The notes below the pieces were generated by a model. The model searched no databases. It was not told the DNA's origin and saw only the letters and a list, made by a program, of their open reading frames with translations. Positions 36,161-43,965 of a stretch of 64,000 bases of DNA are shown here, in pieces (position 1 is the stretch's first letter; each line of letters opens with the position of its first letter). Source of the stretch: Maribacter algarum (ex Zhang et al. 2020) (GTDB lineage Bacteria; Bacteroidota; Bacteroidia; Flavobacteriales; Flavobacteriaceae); NCBI RefSeq assembly GCF_005885635.1, contig NZ_VATY01000001.1:1922001-1986000 (forward strand). The letters run 5' to 3'. The translations under genes and the position numbers were made by a program.

Positions 36161-37225
36161 TTATTTCAAAAACCCATTTAAAATCTTGATATAAAGATCA
36201 ATGCCTTCCTCAATTTCACGAACGTAAATATACTCATCTGCAGAATGCGAACGTGTGCTATCTCCTGGTCCTAACTTTAAGGATTGACATGTCAATGCTG
36301 CTTGGTCGGAAAGGGTAGGGGAACCATAGGTTTTTCTCCCTAAAGCAATTCCAGATTGTACCAAAGGATGGTCTTTGTCGATTTTCGAGGAACCTAATTT
36401 TAGTCCTCGTTCTTGTATTTCACATGGGGCTTCCGATTTTAGTAAGTCCGCAATCTCTTTATTTAAATAGGCGTGGTTTACGCGAACATCTATCACTAAT
36501 TCAACTTGCGCAGGTACGACATTGTGTTGACTACCCGCATTGATTTGGGTAACGGTCATTTTCACATCTCCAAGAGCTTCCGAGGTCTTTTCGAATTTGT
36601 AATTCTTAAACCATTCCAACACTTCTATGGTGTTGTAAATGGAATTGTTGTCATTCGGATGTGCTGCGTGAGAGGGAGTTCCTTTAATAATAGCATCGAA
36701 TACAATCAGTCCTTTTTCGGCAATGGCTAAATCCATCAAAGTGGGTTCGCCAACAATGGCCACATCAATTTCTGGAAGGCTGGGAAGGAGTCCTCTTAAA
36801 CTATTTTCTCCGGCACTTTCTTCTTCCATAGAAGCCACCATTAAAATATTATGATTCAGATTTTCTGCGGCATAATAATGTGTGAATGTGGCAATAAGCG
36901 AAACTAAACAACCACCTGCATCGTTGCTGCCCAAGCCGTACAATTTGCCATCCTCGATATGTGGATGAAATGGGTCTTTGGTGTAAGCCTTGTTGGGTTT
37001 TACAGTATCGTGATGGGAATTAAGAAGAAGTGTAGGTTTGGAGTCATCCCAAAATTTATTCTTGGCAAATACATTGTTATGAATACGTTCAAATGGAATG
37101 TCAAAAGCCTTAAACCAATCTTGAATGGTATCCGCGGTTTTATCTTCTTCAGACGAAAAGGATTGTATTGAAATCAGCTGCTTCAATAATTCTATGGCCT
37201 TGATAGTAAGTTGTTGTTGTGTCAT
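36161..37225 (-). CDS. argE: N-acyl-citrulline deacylase (M20 peptidase family)
   Basis: A 354-residue M20 metallohydrolase. Metal-site motifs are LLNSHHDTVKP, GLGSNDAGGCLVS and the catalytic MEEESAGENS. In E. coli, ArgE deacylates acetylornithine. Here the operon carries an acyl-ornithine transcarbamylase, so the expected substrate is N-succinyl- or N-acetylcitrulline, giving citrulline for argG. I chose ATG 37225: the frame continues 20 codons upstream but would overlap argB, and the ATG one base after the argB stop gives the conserved length. The related M20 enzymes DapE and carboxypeptidase G2 are less likely in this context. Confidence 0.88.
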   Translation of the reverse strand: MTQQQLTIKAIELLKQLISIQSFSSEEDKTADTIQDWFKAFDIPFERIHNNVFAKNKFWDDSKPTLLLNSHHDTVKPNKAYTKDPFHPHIEDGKLYGLGSNDAGGCLVSLIATFTHYYAAENLNHNILMVASMEEESAGENSLRGLLPSLPEIDVAIVGEPTLMDLAIAEKGLIVFDAIIKGTPSHAAHPNDNNSIYNTIEVLEWFKNYKFEKTSEALGDVKMTVTQINAGSQHNVVPAQVELVIDVRVNHAYLNKEIADLLKSEAPCEIQERGLKLGSSKIDKDHPLVQSGIALGRKTYGSPTLSDQAALTCQSLKLGPGDSTRSHSADEYIYVREIEEGIDLYIKILNGFLK

Positions 37226-37226
37226 T

Positions 37227-38006
37227 TTAAATGGTAATCGTTGTAAAAAGTTCATTTTTAGAATCCAACATAGAATGGTGCCCAATACATACTTTTTCTA
37301 CGCCTCTTTCAATAGCATTAAAACAATTATCGATTTTCGGGATCATTCCGTCAGCTATTATTCCCTCGCTTAAAAGTTTTGTATAACTCGGATTGTCAAT
37401 TTGAGCAATCACAGAATCTTCATCGGAAATATCCTTTAAAACTCCCTTTTTCTCAAAGCAATAGTAAAGCGTAGTATCGTAGAAACTACTCATATGAATA
37501 GCCACTTCGGCCGCTATGGTATCCGCATTTGTATTCAAAAGTTGGCCGTGTCCGTCATGGCTCATAGCACAGAAAACAGGGGTTAAGTCAGCCTTCAAAA
37601 GTTTTGAAATCATTTTTTTGTTCACACCGTCTACATCTCCGGCAAAACCATAGTCGATTTCCTCTACGGGGCGTTTGTGTGCTAAAATAGCATTACCATC
37701 AGCGCCACTCAAACCAATAGCATTACATTTATTTGCCTGTAATTGGGCTACGATATTTTTATTAGTTAATCCTGCATACACCATAGTGATTACTTCAAGT
37801 GTTTCGGCATCGGTAATTCTTCTTCCGTCGACCATTTTTGATTCAATACCAAGCTTAGTAGCTAATTGGGTGGCTAATTTTCCACCACCATGGACTAGTA
37901 TTTTGAAACCATCAAAGTCGGCAAAAAGCTTCAGGAACTTCGAAAGCTCCGTTTTGTTTTCAATGACGTTACCGCCGATTTTTATTATGGATAGTTTTTG
38001 CGTCAT
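37227..38006 (-). CDS. argB: N-acylglutamate kinase
   Basis: A 259-residue amino-acid-kinase-fold enzyme that phosphorylates N-acetyl- (or N-succinyl-) glutamate with ATP. The phosphate-binding start is IIKIGGNVIEN (about 7-17), then LVHGGGKLATQLATKLGI binds substrate. ISKLLKADLTPVFCAMSHDG and NADTIAAEVAIHM match the family. Its ATG overlaps the argF' stop codon by four bases (ATGA) and its own stop is one base before the argE' start, so translation is coupled across three genes. It lacks the N-terminal extension linked to arginine feedback inhibition in some bacteria, consistent with control acting elsewhere, such as on the leader peptide. Confidence 0.95.
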   Translation of the reverse strand: MTQKLSIIKIGGNVIENKTELSKFLKLFADFDGFKILVHGGGKLATQLATKLGIESKMVDGRRITDAETLEVITMVYAGLTNKNIVAQLQANKCNAIGLSGADGNAILAHKRPVEEIDYGFAGDVDGVNKKMISKLLKADLTPVFCAMSHDGHGQLLNTNADTIAAEVAIHMSSFYDTTLYYCFEKKGVLKDISDEDSVIAQIDNPSYTKLLSEGIIADGMIPKIDNCFNAIERGVEKVCIGHHSMLDSKNELFTTITI

Positions 38007-38938
38007 GATTCCAATATCTTTTTCAAAACAACCTGCGCAGCAAAAGTTCTGTTATTCGCTTGTTCAATTACTAAAGATTGTTCTCCATCTAAAACCGCAT
38101 CCTCGACTACCACATTTCTTCGAACGGGAAGGCAATGCATGAATTTAGCATTTCCCAATTTTTCGGAGGTCATCATCCAATCGGAATCTTGACTCAGAAC
38201 TTTTCCGTAATCTGAATAACTACTCCAGTTTTTCACGTAGATGAAATCCGCATTTTTACAGGCTTTTTTCTGGTTGTATTCAATCACCATGTCTTTAGTA
38301 ATTTGAGGATTTAATTCATATCCTTCGGGATGAGTAATTACAAAATCTACGTCTTGTAATTGCATCATTTCAACAAAAGAATTGGCAACTGCGTGTGGCA
38401 GAGCTTTAGGATGTGGTGCCCAAGAAAGCACAACTTTTGGCTTTGCTTTGGTATTTTGTTCATCCAATGTAATAGCATCAGCCAGTGCTTGCAGCGGATG
38501 CGCAACAGAACTTTCCATATTGACCACTGGAATGGATGCAAACTTTGTAAATCCATTTAGTACAACTTCCGCTTCGTCTTTTTCTTTATTGGTTAGTGAT
38601 GCAAAGGCACGAATAGCAACAATATCACAAAATTGAGAAACCACTTTCGTTGCTTCTTTGATGTGCTCAGACTTTCCTTGATTCATTACTACTCCATCTT
38701 CAAATTCCAATTGCCAACCTTCGCTTCCGAAGTTCATTACCATCACTTCCATACCCAAATTCAAAGCTGCTTTTTGAGTACTGAGCCGTGTTCGTAGACT
38801 ATTGTTGAAAAACAATAAACATATGGTTTTTCCTTTACCAAGATATTCGAATGCTCTTGGGTTACTCTTGAGTTTTCTTGCTTCTGACACCCAATCGGGA
38901 AGGGAATCTATATCTTTTACGGATAAATAGTGTTTCAT
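38003..38938 (-). CDS. argF': N-succinylornithine (or acetylornithine) carbamoyltransferase
   Basis: A 311-residue transcarbamylase of the Bacteroidota/Xanthomonas acyl-ornithine type. The carbamoyl-phosphate loop reads FFNNSLRTRLSTQKAALNLG (about 43-62) instead of the ornithine enzyme STRT motif. The C-terminal loop has FMHCLPVRRNVVVEDAV. Ornithine-specific motifs are missing. The residue that separates the acetyl- and succinylornithine enzymes (Glu92 in Xanthomonas, Pro90 in B. fragilis) is Ser90 here, within NQGKSEH. Published mutagenesis, as I recall it, showed that Ser at this position gives succinylornithine activity. It overlaps argB by four bases. Confidence 0.92.
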   Translation of the reverse strand: MKHYLSVKDIDSLPDWVSEARKLKSNPRAFEYLGKGKTICLLFFNNSLRTRLSTQKAALNLGMEVMVMNFGSEGWQLEFEDGVVMNQGKSEHIKEATKVVSQFCDIVAIRAFASLTNKEKDEAEVVLNGFTKFASIPVVNMESSVAHPLQALADAITLDEQNTKAKPKVVLSWAPHPKALPHAVANSFVEMMQLQDVDFVITHPEGYELNPQITKDMVIEYNQKKACKNADFIYVKNWSSYSDYGKVLSQDSDWMMTSEKLGNAKFMHCLPVRRNVVVEDAVLDGEQSLVIEQANNRTFAAQVVLKKILES

Positions 38939-38946
38939 AATATTCG

Positions 38947-40077
38947 CTATTGGCTGAGTGCTATTTCTAATTTTTCAAAGAATACATCTAAATCTTCTTT
39001 AGTAATATTTAGGGCGGGTAAAATCCGAAGCACCTGTTTGTCTTTGGCTCCTCCTGTAAACAAATGTTGTTTGTAAATCAGTTTTTTACGGAGTTCGGCT
39101 ACTTCGAAATCAAATTCGAGGCCGAGCATCAATCCACGTCCTTTAGTGCGTTTTACTTGTGGGATTGTCGTTGCTTTTTTATTAAAATAGTCACCTAGTT
39201 TTCTTGCATTTTCGATAAGATTTTCGTTTTCCATGATTTCAAGAACAGCTGTTGTCGCGACACAGGCAAGATGGTTCCCACCAAAAGTAGTTCCCAACAA
39301 TCCATAGGAAGCTTTAATGTTTTCATGAATTAATATACCTCCAACGGGAAAGCCATTGCCCATGCCTTTTGCTATGGAAATAATATCTGGTTGTATACCG
39401 TGATGTTGAAATCCGAAGAATTTACCACTACGCCCAAATCCGGATTGTACTTCGTCCGCTATCAAGACCACTTCGTTTTCCTTACACATTCGACCAATTT
39501 CTTGATAGAATTCGGTAGTGGGTTCGTCTAATCCTCCAACGCCCTGAATCGCTTCAATGATAACTCCACAAACATCTCCTTTTTCGATTTCTGTTTTGAA
39601 AGTAGAAATATTATTTAGAGGAAGAATCGTAACCTTTTGTTGCTTGTTCAGCGGAGCATTGATTTTCTCATTATCCGTTGCAGCAACAGCGGCAGAAGTT
39701 CTTCCATGGAAACCATTTTTAAACGCAATAATTCTGGTTTTTCCTGTATGGAAGGATGCCATTTTCAAGGCATTTTCATTTGCTTCTGCCCCGGAATTGC
39801 ATAAGAACAAATTGTAATTCTCACAATCCGATAACGCACCTAGTTTGGTCGCCAGTTCACCTTGCAACGGATTCTGAACTGCATTACTATAGAAACCGAT
39901 TTTATCTAATTGGTCTTTTAGTCGTTTTACATAATGTGGATGAGAGTGTCCTACGGAAATCACAGCATGACCGCCATAGAAATCTAGATATTCTTGTCCT
40001 TTGTCATCTGTTACTACGATTCCATCCGCGGAAACAGGAGTTACATCATAAAGGGGATATACATCGAATAGGTTCAT
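38947..40077 (-). CDS. argD: N-acylornithine aminotransferase
   Basis: A 376-residue PLP-dependent class III aminotransferase that makes N-acylornithine from the N-acylglutamate semialdehyde. It begins MNLFDVYPLYDVTPVSADG and contains FLCNSGAEANENALKMA (about 85-101), FHGRTSAAVAATDN and the cofactor region IADEVQSGFGRSGKFF, followed by ISIAKGMGNGFPVGG with the PLP-binding Lys. I chose ATG 40077. The frame is open upstream, but those codons lie in a 7-bp periodic repeat, not in conserved protein. It lies eight bases before argF'. Confidence 0.94.
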   Translation of the reverse strand: MNLFDVYPLYDVTPVSADGIVVTDDKGQEYLDFYGGHAVISVGHSHPHYVKRLKDQLDKIGFYSNAVQNPLQGELATKLGALSDCENYNLFLCNSGAEANENALKMASFHTGKTRIIAFKNGFHGRTSAAVAATDNEKINAPLNKQQKVTILPLNNISTFKTEIEKGDVCGVIIEAIQGVGGLDEPTTEFYQEIGRMCKENEVVLIADEVQSGFGRSGKFFGFQHHGIQPDIISIAKGMGNGFPVGGILIHENIKASYGLLGTTFGGNHLACVATTAVLEIMENENLIENARKLGDYFNKKATTIPQVKRTKGRGLMLGLEFDFEVAELRKKLIYKQHLFTGGAKDKQVLRILPALNITKEDLDVFFEKLEIALSQ

Positions 40078-40083
40078 ATTTTT

Positions 40084-40153
40084 TGCTTTTCGCTTTACGC
40101 TTATCGCTCTACCCCAACCTTTAGTGCGATTAGCGTGCGGCAATTAGCGTTTA
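40084..40153. repeat. Heptanucleotide periodic repeat between proC and argD
   Basis: Ten consecutive 7-base units stay in register on the plus strand, for example TGCTTTT, CGCTTTA, CGCTTAT, CGCTCTA, then GCGATTA, GCGTGCG, GCAATTA, GCGTTTA. Units are degenerate, but the periodicity holds throughout. The array fills nearly the whole gap (40078-40155). Confidence 0.72.
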
Positions 40154-40155
40154 GC

Positions 40156-40950
40156 CTATTTTGTTTTAAACTCCGTTATTTTATCAAATGAGGCTACGAT
40201 TCCGCGAATCAAAGAAGAACTCAAACCTTGATGTTCCATTTCGTTAAGACCTTTAATCGTGCAACCCATTGGGGTGGTTACTCTATCGATTTCCTCTTCG
40301 GGATGATTACCTGATTCTATCAACAAACTAGCTGCCCCATTACAGGTGTGCATAGCTAATTCTTGAGCCTCTTTGGCATCGAAACCAAGTTGAATTGCAC
40401 CTTGTGTTGTTGCACGAATCAAACGCATCCAGAAGGCGATTCCACTTGCGCAGATAACTGTAGCAGCTTGCATTTGTTCTTCTGGAATTTCCAAGGAATG
40501 TCCCATTCGATTAAAAATAGCTTTGGTTAAATCAATACGTTTTCTCCCTTTTTCATTACCACAAATACAAGTCATTGACTTTCCAACTGAAATGGCTGTA
40601 TTGGGCATACTTCGAACAATGTAATTATCGGCGCCAATGATGCTTTCCATCTTTGCAATGCTAAAACCGGTAATGGTCGAAATGACTACATGTTTCTCAT
40701 TTAATAAATCTTTGATGTCCTCTAAGATTTGACCAAAATGTGAAGGTTGTACAGCAAAAATTAAAATGTCAGAGTTTTGAACCGCTATTCGGTTATCGGA
40801 AGTGACCGTAACATTTCCGTAGCTTTCAAATTCTTTGATGCTTTCAACATTCCTTTTGGTCATGTACATGTTGGTGGCACCATTGCTGTGTAGCACTCCT
40901 TTTGCAATGGACAATCCTAAGTTTCCTGTTCCTATTATTGCTATTTTCAT
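40156..40950 (-). CDS. proC: Pyrroline-5-carboxylate reductase
   Basis: A 264-residue enzyme reducing pyrroline-5-carboxylate to proline with NAD(P)H. The Rossmann motif is IAIIGTGNLGLSIAKGVLHS (about 2-21) with the C-terminal dimer helix segment GAASLLIESGNHPEEEIDRV and then TTPMGCTIKGLNEME, the P5C reductase signature. It is embedded between argC and argD. Since the pathway's glutamate-semialdehyde chemistry is shared between arginine and proline synthesis, co-regulation is plausible. Heptanucleotide repeats border it on both sides. Confidence 0.93.
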   Translation of the reverse strand: MKIAIIGTGNLGLSIAKGVLHSNGATNMYMTKRNVESIKEFESYGNVTVTSDNRIAVQNSDILIFAVQPSHFGQILEDIKDLLNEKHVVISTITGFSIAKMESIIGADNYIVRSMPNTAISVGKSMTCICGNEKGRKRIDLTKAIFNRMGHSLEIPEEQMQAATVICASGIAFWMRLIRATTQGAIQLGFDAKEAQELAMHTCNGAASLLIESGNHPEEEIDRVTTPMGCTIKGLNEMEHQGLSSSLIRGIVASFDKITEFKTK

Positions 40951-40957
40951 TTTCTCT

Positions 40958-40992
40958 GGCTTTTCGCAAAACGCTATTCGCTTTGCGCTTTT
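40958..40992. repeat. Heptanucleotide periodic repeat between argC and proC
   Basis: Five in-register units, GGCTTTT, CGCAAAA, CGCTATT, CGCTTTG, CGCTTTT, resemble those at 40084-40153 and likewise precede a start codon (proC, minus strand). Confidence 0.68.
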
Positions 40993-41002
40993 CTATATAG
41001 AT

Positions 41003-41977
41003 TTAATAAACTCCTGCTTTCAATTGTAATCCTTCGCATTCTTCGAAATCGAACATCAAATTCATATTTTGAACGGCTTGTCCTGATGCACCTTTTAGGA
41101 GGTTATCGATAGCTGAGGTTACTAATAAAGTTCCCTCATATTTATGTAAATGAATATGACATTGATTCGTATTCACAACCTGCTTTAAATTAATGGGTTC
41201 TTTAGCGATTTGTGCGAATTTTGCGTCCTTATAAAAATCTTCGAAAAGCTGAATGGCTTCTTCTTCTGTTCCTTCGTATTTTGTGTATGCTGTTGCCAAA
41301 ATACCTCTTGTGAAATTCCCTCTGTTGGGAAGGAAGAACAACTCGCCAACATCTGTTTGTAATGCGTTCAAGCTCTCGTTGATTTCTCCTAAATGCTGAT
41401 GAGTAAAAGGTTTATACCAACTTACATTGTTGTTTCGCCAGCTGAAGTGTGTGGTTTCTGATGGAATAACGCCCGCTCCCGTACTTCCGGTTACGGCATT
41501 TACATGAATAGCTGCACCAAGTAAACCAGCTTTTGCTAGTGGAATCAAGCCTAACTGAATAGCTGTCGCAAAACATCCAGGGTTCGCGATGTATTTGGCT
41601 TCTTCAATTTCATTTTTATAGAGTTCAGGTAATCCGTAAATAAAGTTCTTCCCATTTAAGGTAGCATCTTTTTGAAGACGAAAGTCATTGCTTAAATCAA
41701 TGATTTTAGTTGTTTCTGAAAAGGTGTACTCTCCTAAAAACTTAGTAGAATTTCCATGTCCTAAACAAAGAAAAACTACATCTACATCGGCGTTAACATT
41801 TCCTGTAAAGTGTAAATCCGTGGTGCCCAACAAATCAGGATGTGCTGAAAAAACTGATTTCCCTGCTCTTGTTGTACTGTAAACAAAATCGATTTCAACT
41901 TCTGAGTGATGTAGGAGAATTCGAATCAATTCGCCTCCTGTATATCCTGAACCACCTATTATTCCTGCTTTAATCAT
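41003..41977 (-). CDS. argC: N-acyl-gamma-glutamyl-phosphate reductase
   Basis: A 324-residue NADPH-dependent reductase making N-acylglutamate semialdehyde. It starts IKAGIIGGSGYTGGELIRIL (nucleotide-binding loop), and the catalytic Cys lies in YIANPGCFATAIQLGLIPL (about 130-148). GSTGAGVIPSETTHF and YKPFTHQHLGEI match the ArgC family. I chose ATG 41977, which overlaps the argG end by eight bases; the longer frame would run 68 bases into argG. Coupled translation with argG is likely. Confidence 0.95.
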   Translation of the reverse strand: MIKAGIIGGSGYTGGELIRILLHHSEVEIDFVYSTTRAGKSVFSAHPDLLGTTDLHFTGNVNADVDVVFLCLGHGNSTKFLGEYTFSETTKIIDLSNDFRLQKDATLNGKNFIYGLPELYKNEIEEAKYIANPGCFATAIQLGLIPLAKAGLLGAAIHVNAVTGSTGAGVIPSETTHFSWRNNNVSWYKPFTHQHLGEINESLNALQTDVGELFFLPNRGNFTRGILATAYTKYEGTEEEAIQLFEDFYKDAKFAQIAKEPINLKQVVNTNQCHIHLHKYEGTLLVTSAIDNLLKGASGQAVQNMNLMFDFEECEGLQLKAGVY

Positions 41978-43154
41978 TATTAACGTGATTGTAAATTTTT
42001 CCTGAATTCGACAATATTTTGATAAACCCTTTTGCATCGTCTGCTGACCATCCTTTGTTCATTTCACCGTAGCTTCCGAAGGATGCATTCATCAAATCAT
42101 GTTTTGAGGAGATTCCGTTTAGTCTAAACTGGAACGGATATAATCCTACAAAAACATCTCCTGAAACTGTCTTTTGGGTATCTGTCAAGAAAGCTTCGAT
42201 ATTTCGCATTACGGCATCCAAATAATTTCCTTCATGTAATAACATTCCATAGAAATTACCTTGTTGTTCCTTTTGAAATTGTTGCCATTTGGTTAGGGTG
42301 TGCTTTTCTAATAAATGATGCGCTTTTATAATAATTAAAGCTGCCGCAGCTTCAAAACCAACTCGGCCTTTAATTCCGATAATGGTGTCACCCACATGAA
42401 TATCTCGTCCAATGGCATACTTTGATGCTATGGCTTCCATTTTCTCAATATTGGCTACAGGATTGTCTTTTACACCATCAATAGATACTAGCTCACCCTT
42501 TTCAAAAGTCAACTTAACTTCAGTGGGTTCTTTCTCTTGCAACTGACTCGGATACGCTGAATCAGGTAACGGTTTTTCAGAAGTTAAGGTCTCATCACCG
42601 CCAACAGAAGTTCCCCAAAGTCCACGATTAACGGAGTATTTTGCTTTTTCCCAAGGATAATCTACGCCATTAGCTTTGAGGTATTCAATTTCTTCTTCCC
42701 GTGCCAGTTTGTTATCCCGAATAGGAGTGATAATTTCAATTTCTGGTGCTATAATTTGAAAAATCATATCAAACCTGACTTGGTCGTTACCCGCACCTGT
42801 ACTTCCATGGGCGATATATTTTGCCCCTACTTTTTTTGCATAGTTGACGATTTCAATGGCTTGAACAATTCTTTCAGAACTAACCGAAAGGGGGTATGTA
42901 TTATTCTTCAGAACATTTCCGAAGATGAGGTATTTAACCACTTTTTCGTAGAAGGTCTGCACGGCGTCAATGGATGTATAAGACGTTGCGCCTAACTGTA
43001 AGGCCTTATTTTCAATGGATTTGATTTCTTCGGATGAAAACCCGCCAGTATCGACGCTGACGGCATGTACTTCATATCCTTTTTCTTTACTCAGATATTT
43101 GGCGCAGTAACTGGTATCCAATCCACCGCTATATGCTAAAACTAATTTGTTCAT
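41970..43154 (-). CDS. argG: Argininosuccinate synthase
   Basis: A 394-residue ATP-dependent enzyme joining citrulline and aspartate. The ATP-pyrophosphatase loop is LVLAYSGGLDTSYCAKYL (about 3-20). AHGSTGAGNDQVRF is the citrulline/aspartate-binding signature, and KYSVNRGLWGTSVGG follows. The start ATG overlaps the stop of the GNAT gene by four bases (ATGA), so both are translated together. It is the second gene of the operon even though its reaction comes near the end of the pathway. Confidence 0.96.
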   Translation of the reverse strand: MNKLVLAYSGGLDTSYCAKYLSKEKGYEVHAVSVDTGGFSSEEIKSIENKALQLGATSYTSIDAVQTFYEKVVKYLIFGNVLKNNTYPLSVSSERIVQAIEIVNYAKKVGAKYIAHGSTGAGNDQVRFDMIFQIIAPEIEIITPIRDNKLAREEEIEYLKANGVDYPWEKAKYSVNRGLWGTSVGGDETLTSEKPLPDSAYPSQLQEKEPTEVKLTFEKGELVSIDGVKDNPVANIEKMEAIASKYAIGRDIHVGDTIIGIKGRVGFEAAAALIIIKAHHLLEKHTLTKWQQFQKEQQGNFYGMLLHEGNYLDAVMRNIEAFLTDTQKTVSGDVFVGLYPFQFRLNGISSKHDLMNASFGSYGEMNKGWSADDAKGFIKILSNSGKIYNHVNND

Positions 43155-43765
43155 TTCTTATTCTTTTTGAGGAACAATTGTTCCTTAATACTTTTTAATC
43201 GATTAAATGCCTTTCCATTTACTTTCTTTTCTTTCTTAGGTTTTGTTGCAGGGTCATAGAGCATGCCTGTACACAAACACATTTTTTGTTCTGTTCTCGT
43301 TAAAACGTCAAAGTTCTTACAGGTTTGACAACCTTTCCAGAATTCGGGGTCATCGGTGAGTTCAGAAAAGGTTACGGGTTTATAGCCCAACTCATAGTTG
43401 ATTTTCATGACGGGTAATCCTGTCGTAATCCCGAATATTTTCGCATCTGGAAATTTTTCCTTCGACAACTCGAAAATCTTCTGCTTGATACTTTTTGCAA
43501 GTCCTTTTCCACGAAAATCAGGATGTACGATAAGTCCCGAATTAGCGACATACTTTGCATGCCCCCAAATTTCTATATAGCAAAAACCAGCAAACGTATC
43601 GCCATCCAAAGCGATTACGGCATTGCCATTTTCAAGCTTTCCGCGGATATACTCAGGTGTACGTTTTGCAATTCCCGTACCGCGAACTTTGGCAGAAACG
43701 GCTATGGTATCGCAAATGATTTGCGCGTATTTGAAATGTGATGTGTTAGCAACAACAATATTCAT
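43151..43765 (-). CDS. GNAT acyltransferase, candidate N-acylglutamate synthase
   Basis: A 204-residue acyl-CoA-dependent acyltransferase. The GNAT core spans about 1-135: the acyl-CoA loop is VHPDFRGKGLAKSIKQKIF (90-108; RGKGLA). A C-terminal extension holds four cysteines, Cys146, Cys149, Cys163 and Cys165 (CxxC ... CxC), followed by a very basic tail. It is the first gene of the arginine operon behind the leader peptide, and no argA or argJ gene is present. I therefore infer that it makes N-succinyl- or N-acetylglutamate, the step otherwise missing. The Cys set could bind zinc or an iron-sulfur centre. Similar GNAT genes sit at the head of arginine loci in other Bacteroidota, to my knowledge. 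Confidence 0.85.
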   Translation of the reverse strand: MNIVVANTSHFKYAQIICDTIAVSAKVRGTGIAKRTPEYIRGKLENGNAVIALDGDTFAGFCYIEIWGHAKYVANSGLIVHPDFRGKGLAKSIKQKIFELSKEKFPDAKIFGITTGLPVMKINYELGYKPVTFSELTDDPEFWKGCQTCKNFDVLTRTEQKMCLCTGMLYDPATKPKKEKKVNGKAFNRLKSIKEQLFLKKNKK

Positions 43766-43820
43766 TGCTATGAAAATTTAAAAGAGTTAAAGAAAAATTT
43801 GATGGTTTGTGCGGAACTGG

Positions 43821-43830
43821 ACTCACCTAA
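43821..43830. repeat. Direct repeat ACTCACCTAA, copy 1
   Basis: ACTCACCTAA here is repeated exactly at 43966-43975, and the identity reaches GRACTCACCTAA with one ambiguous base. In the arginine transcript (minus strand) this copy lies between the leader-peptide stop and the GNAT start. Confidence 0.7.
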
Positions 43831-43848
43831 ATTCCATGAAATGTATAG

Positions 43849-43914
43849 TACCCTTACGGGCGACGGCGACGGGGCGCGAATGGACGTACGGGAGCAGTAA
43901 TGCTCGTTAGGGTA
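43849..43914 (-). promoter_or_regulatory. Candidate attenuator fold of the arginine leader
   Basis: In the minus-strand RNA, UACCCUAACG (43905-43914) can pair with CGUAAGGGUA (43849-43858) at nine of ten positions, the 3' half spanning the leader stop codon. A competing local hairpin, GAGCA-UUAC-UGCUC (43892-43905), lies inside. A ribosome held at the Arg run (43860-43871) would block the long-range stem. No strong terminator with a U-run is evident, so the output step is unclear. Confidence 0.45.
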
Positions 43915-43937
43915 GATATGTTATTCTGTGCGTTCAT
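43854..43937 (-). CDS. Arginine-rich leader peptide of the arginine operon
   Basis: A 27-codon open frame that is far too short for routine gene calling. It begins ATG at 43935-43937, reads MNAQNNIST at the start and ends PVRPFAPRRRRP before TAA at 43854-43856. Residues 23-26 are four consecutive Arg codons (CGT CGC CGT CGC), with a fifth Arg at 18. The frame lies 88 bases upstream of the first gene of a nine-gene arginine operon, on the same strand. This is the layout of an amino-acid attenuator: slow decoding of Arg codons in arginine starvation would stall the ribosome and alter folding of the downstream RNA. Its 3' half is strikingly GC-rich in an AT-rich region. The mechanism is inferred; the reading frame is directly seen. 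Confidence 0.8.
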   Translation of the reverse strand: MNAQNNISTLTSITAPVRPFAPRRRRP

Positions 43938-43965
43938 TATGAGGTAAATGTACAAATTATCTTGA

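Noticed and set aside
40077-40143. Upstream-extended start of argD
   Set aside because: The extra 22 codons are the translated 7-bp repeat array; the conserved protein begins at the ATG at 40075-40077.
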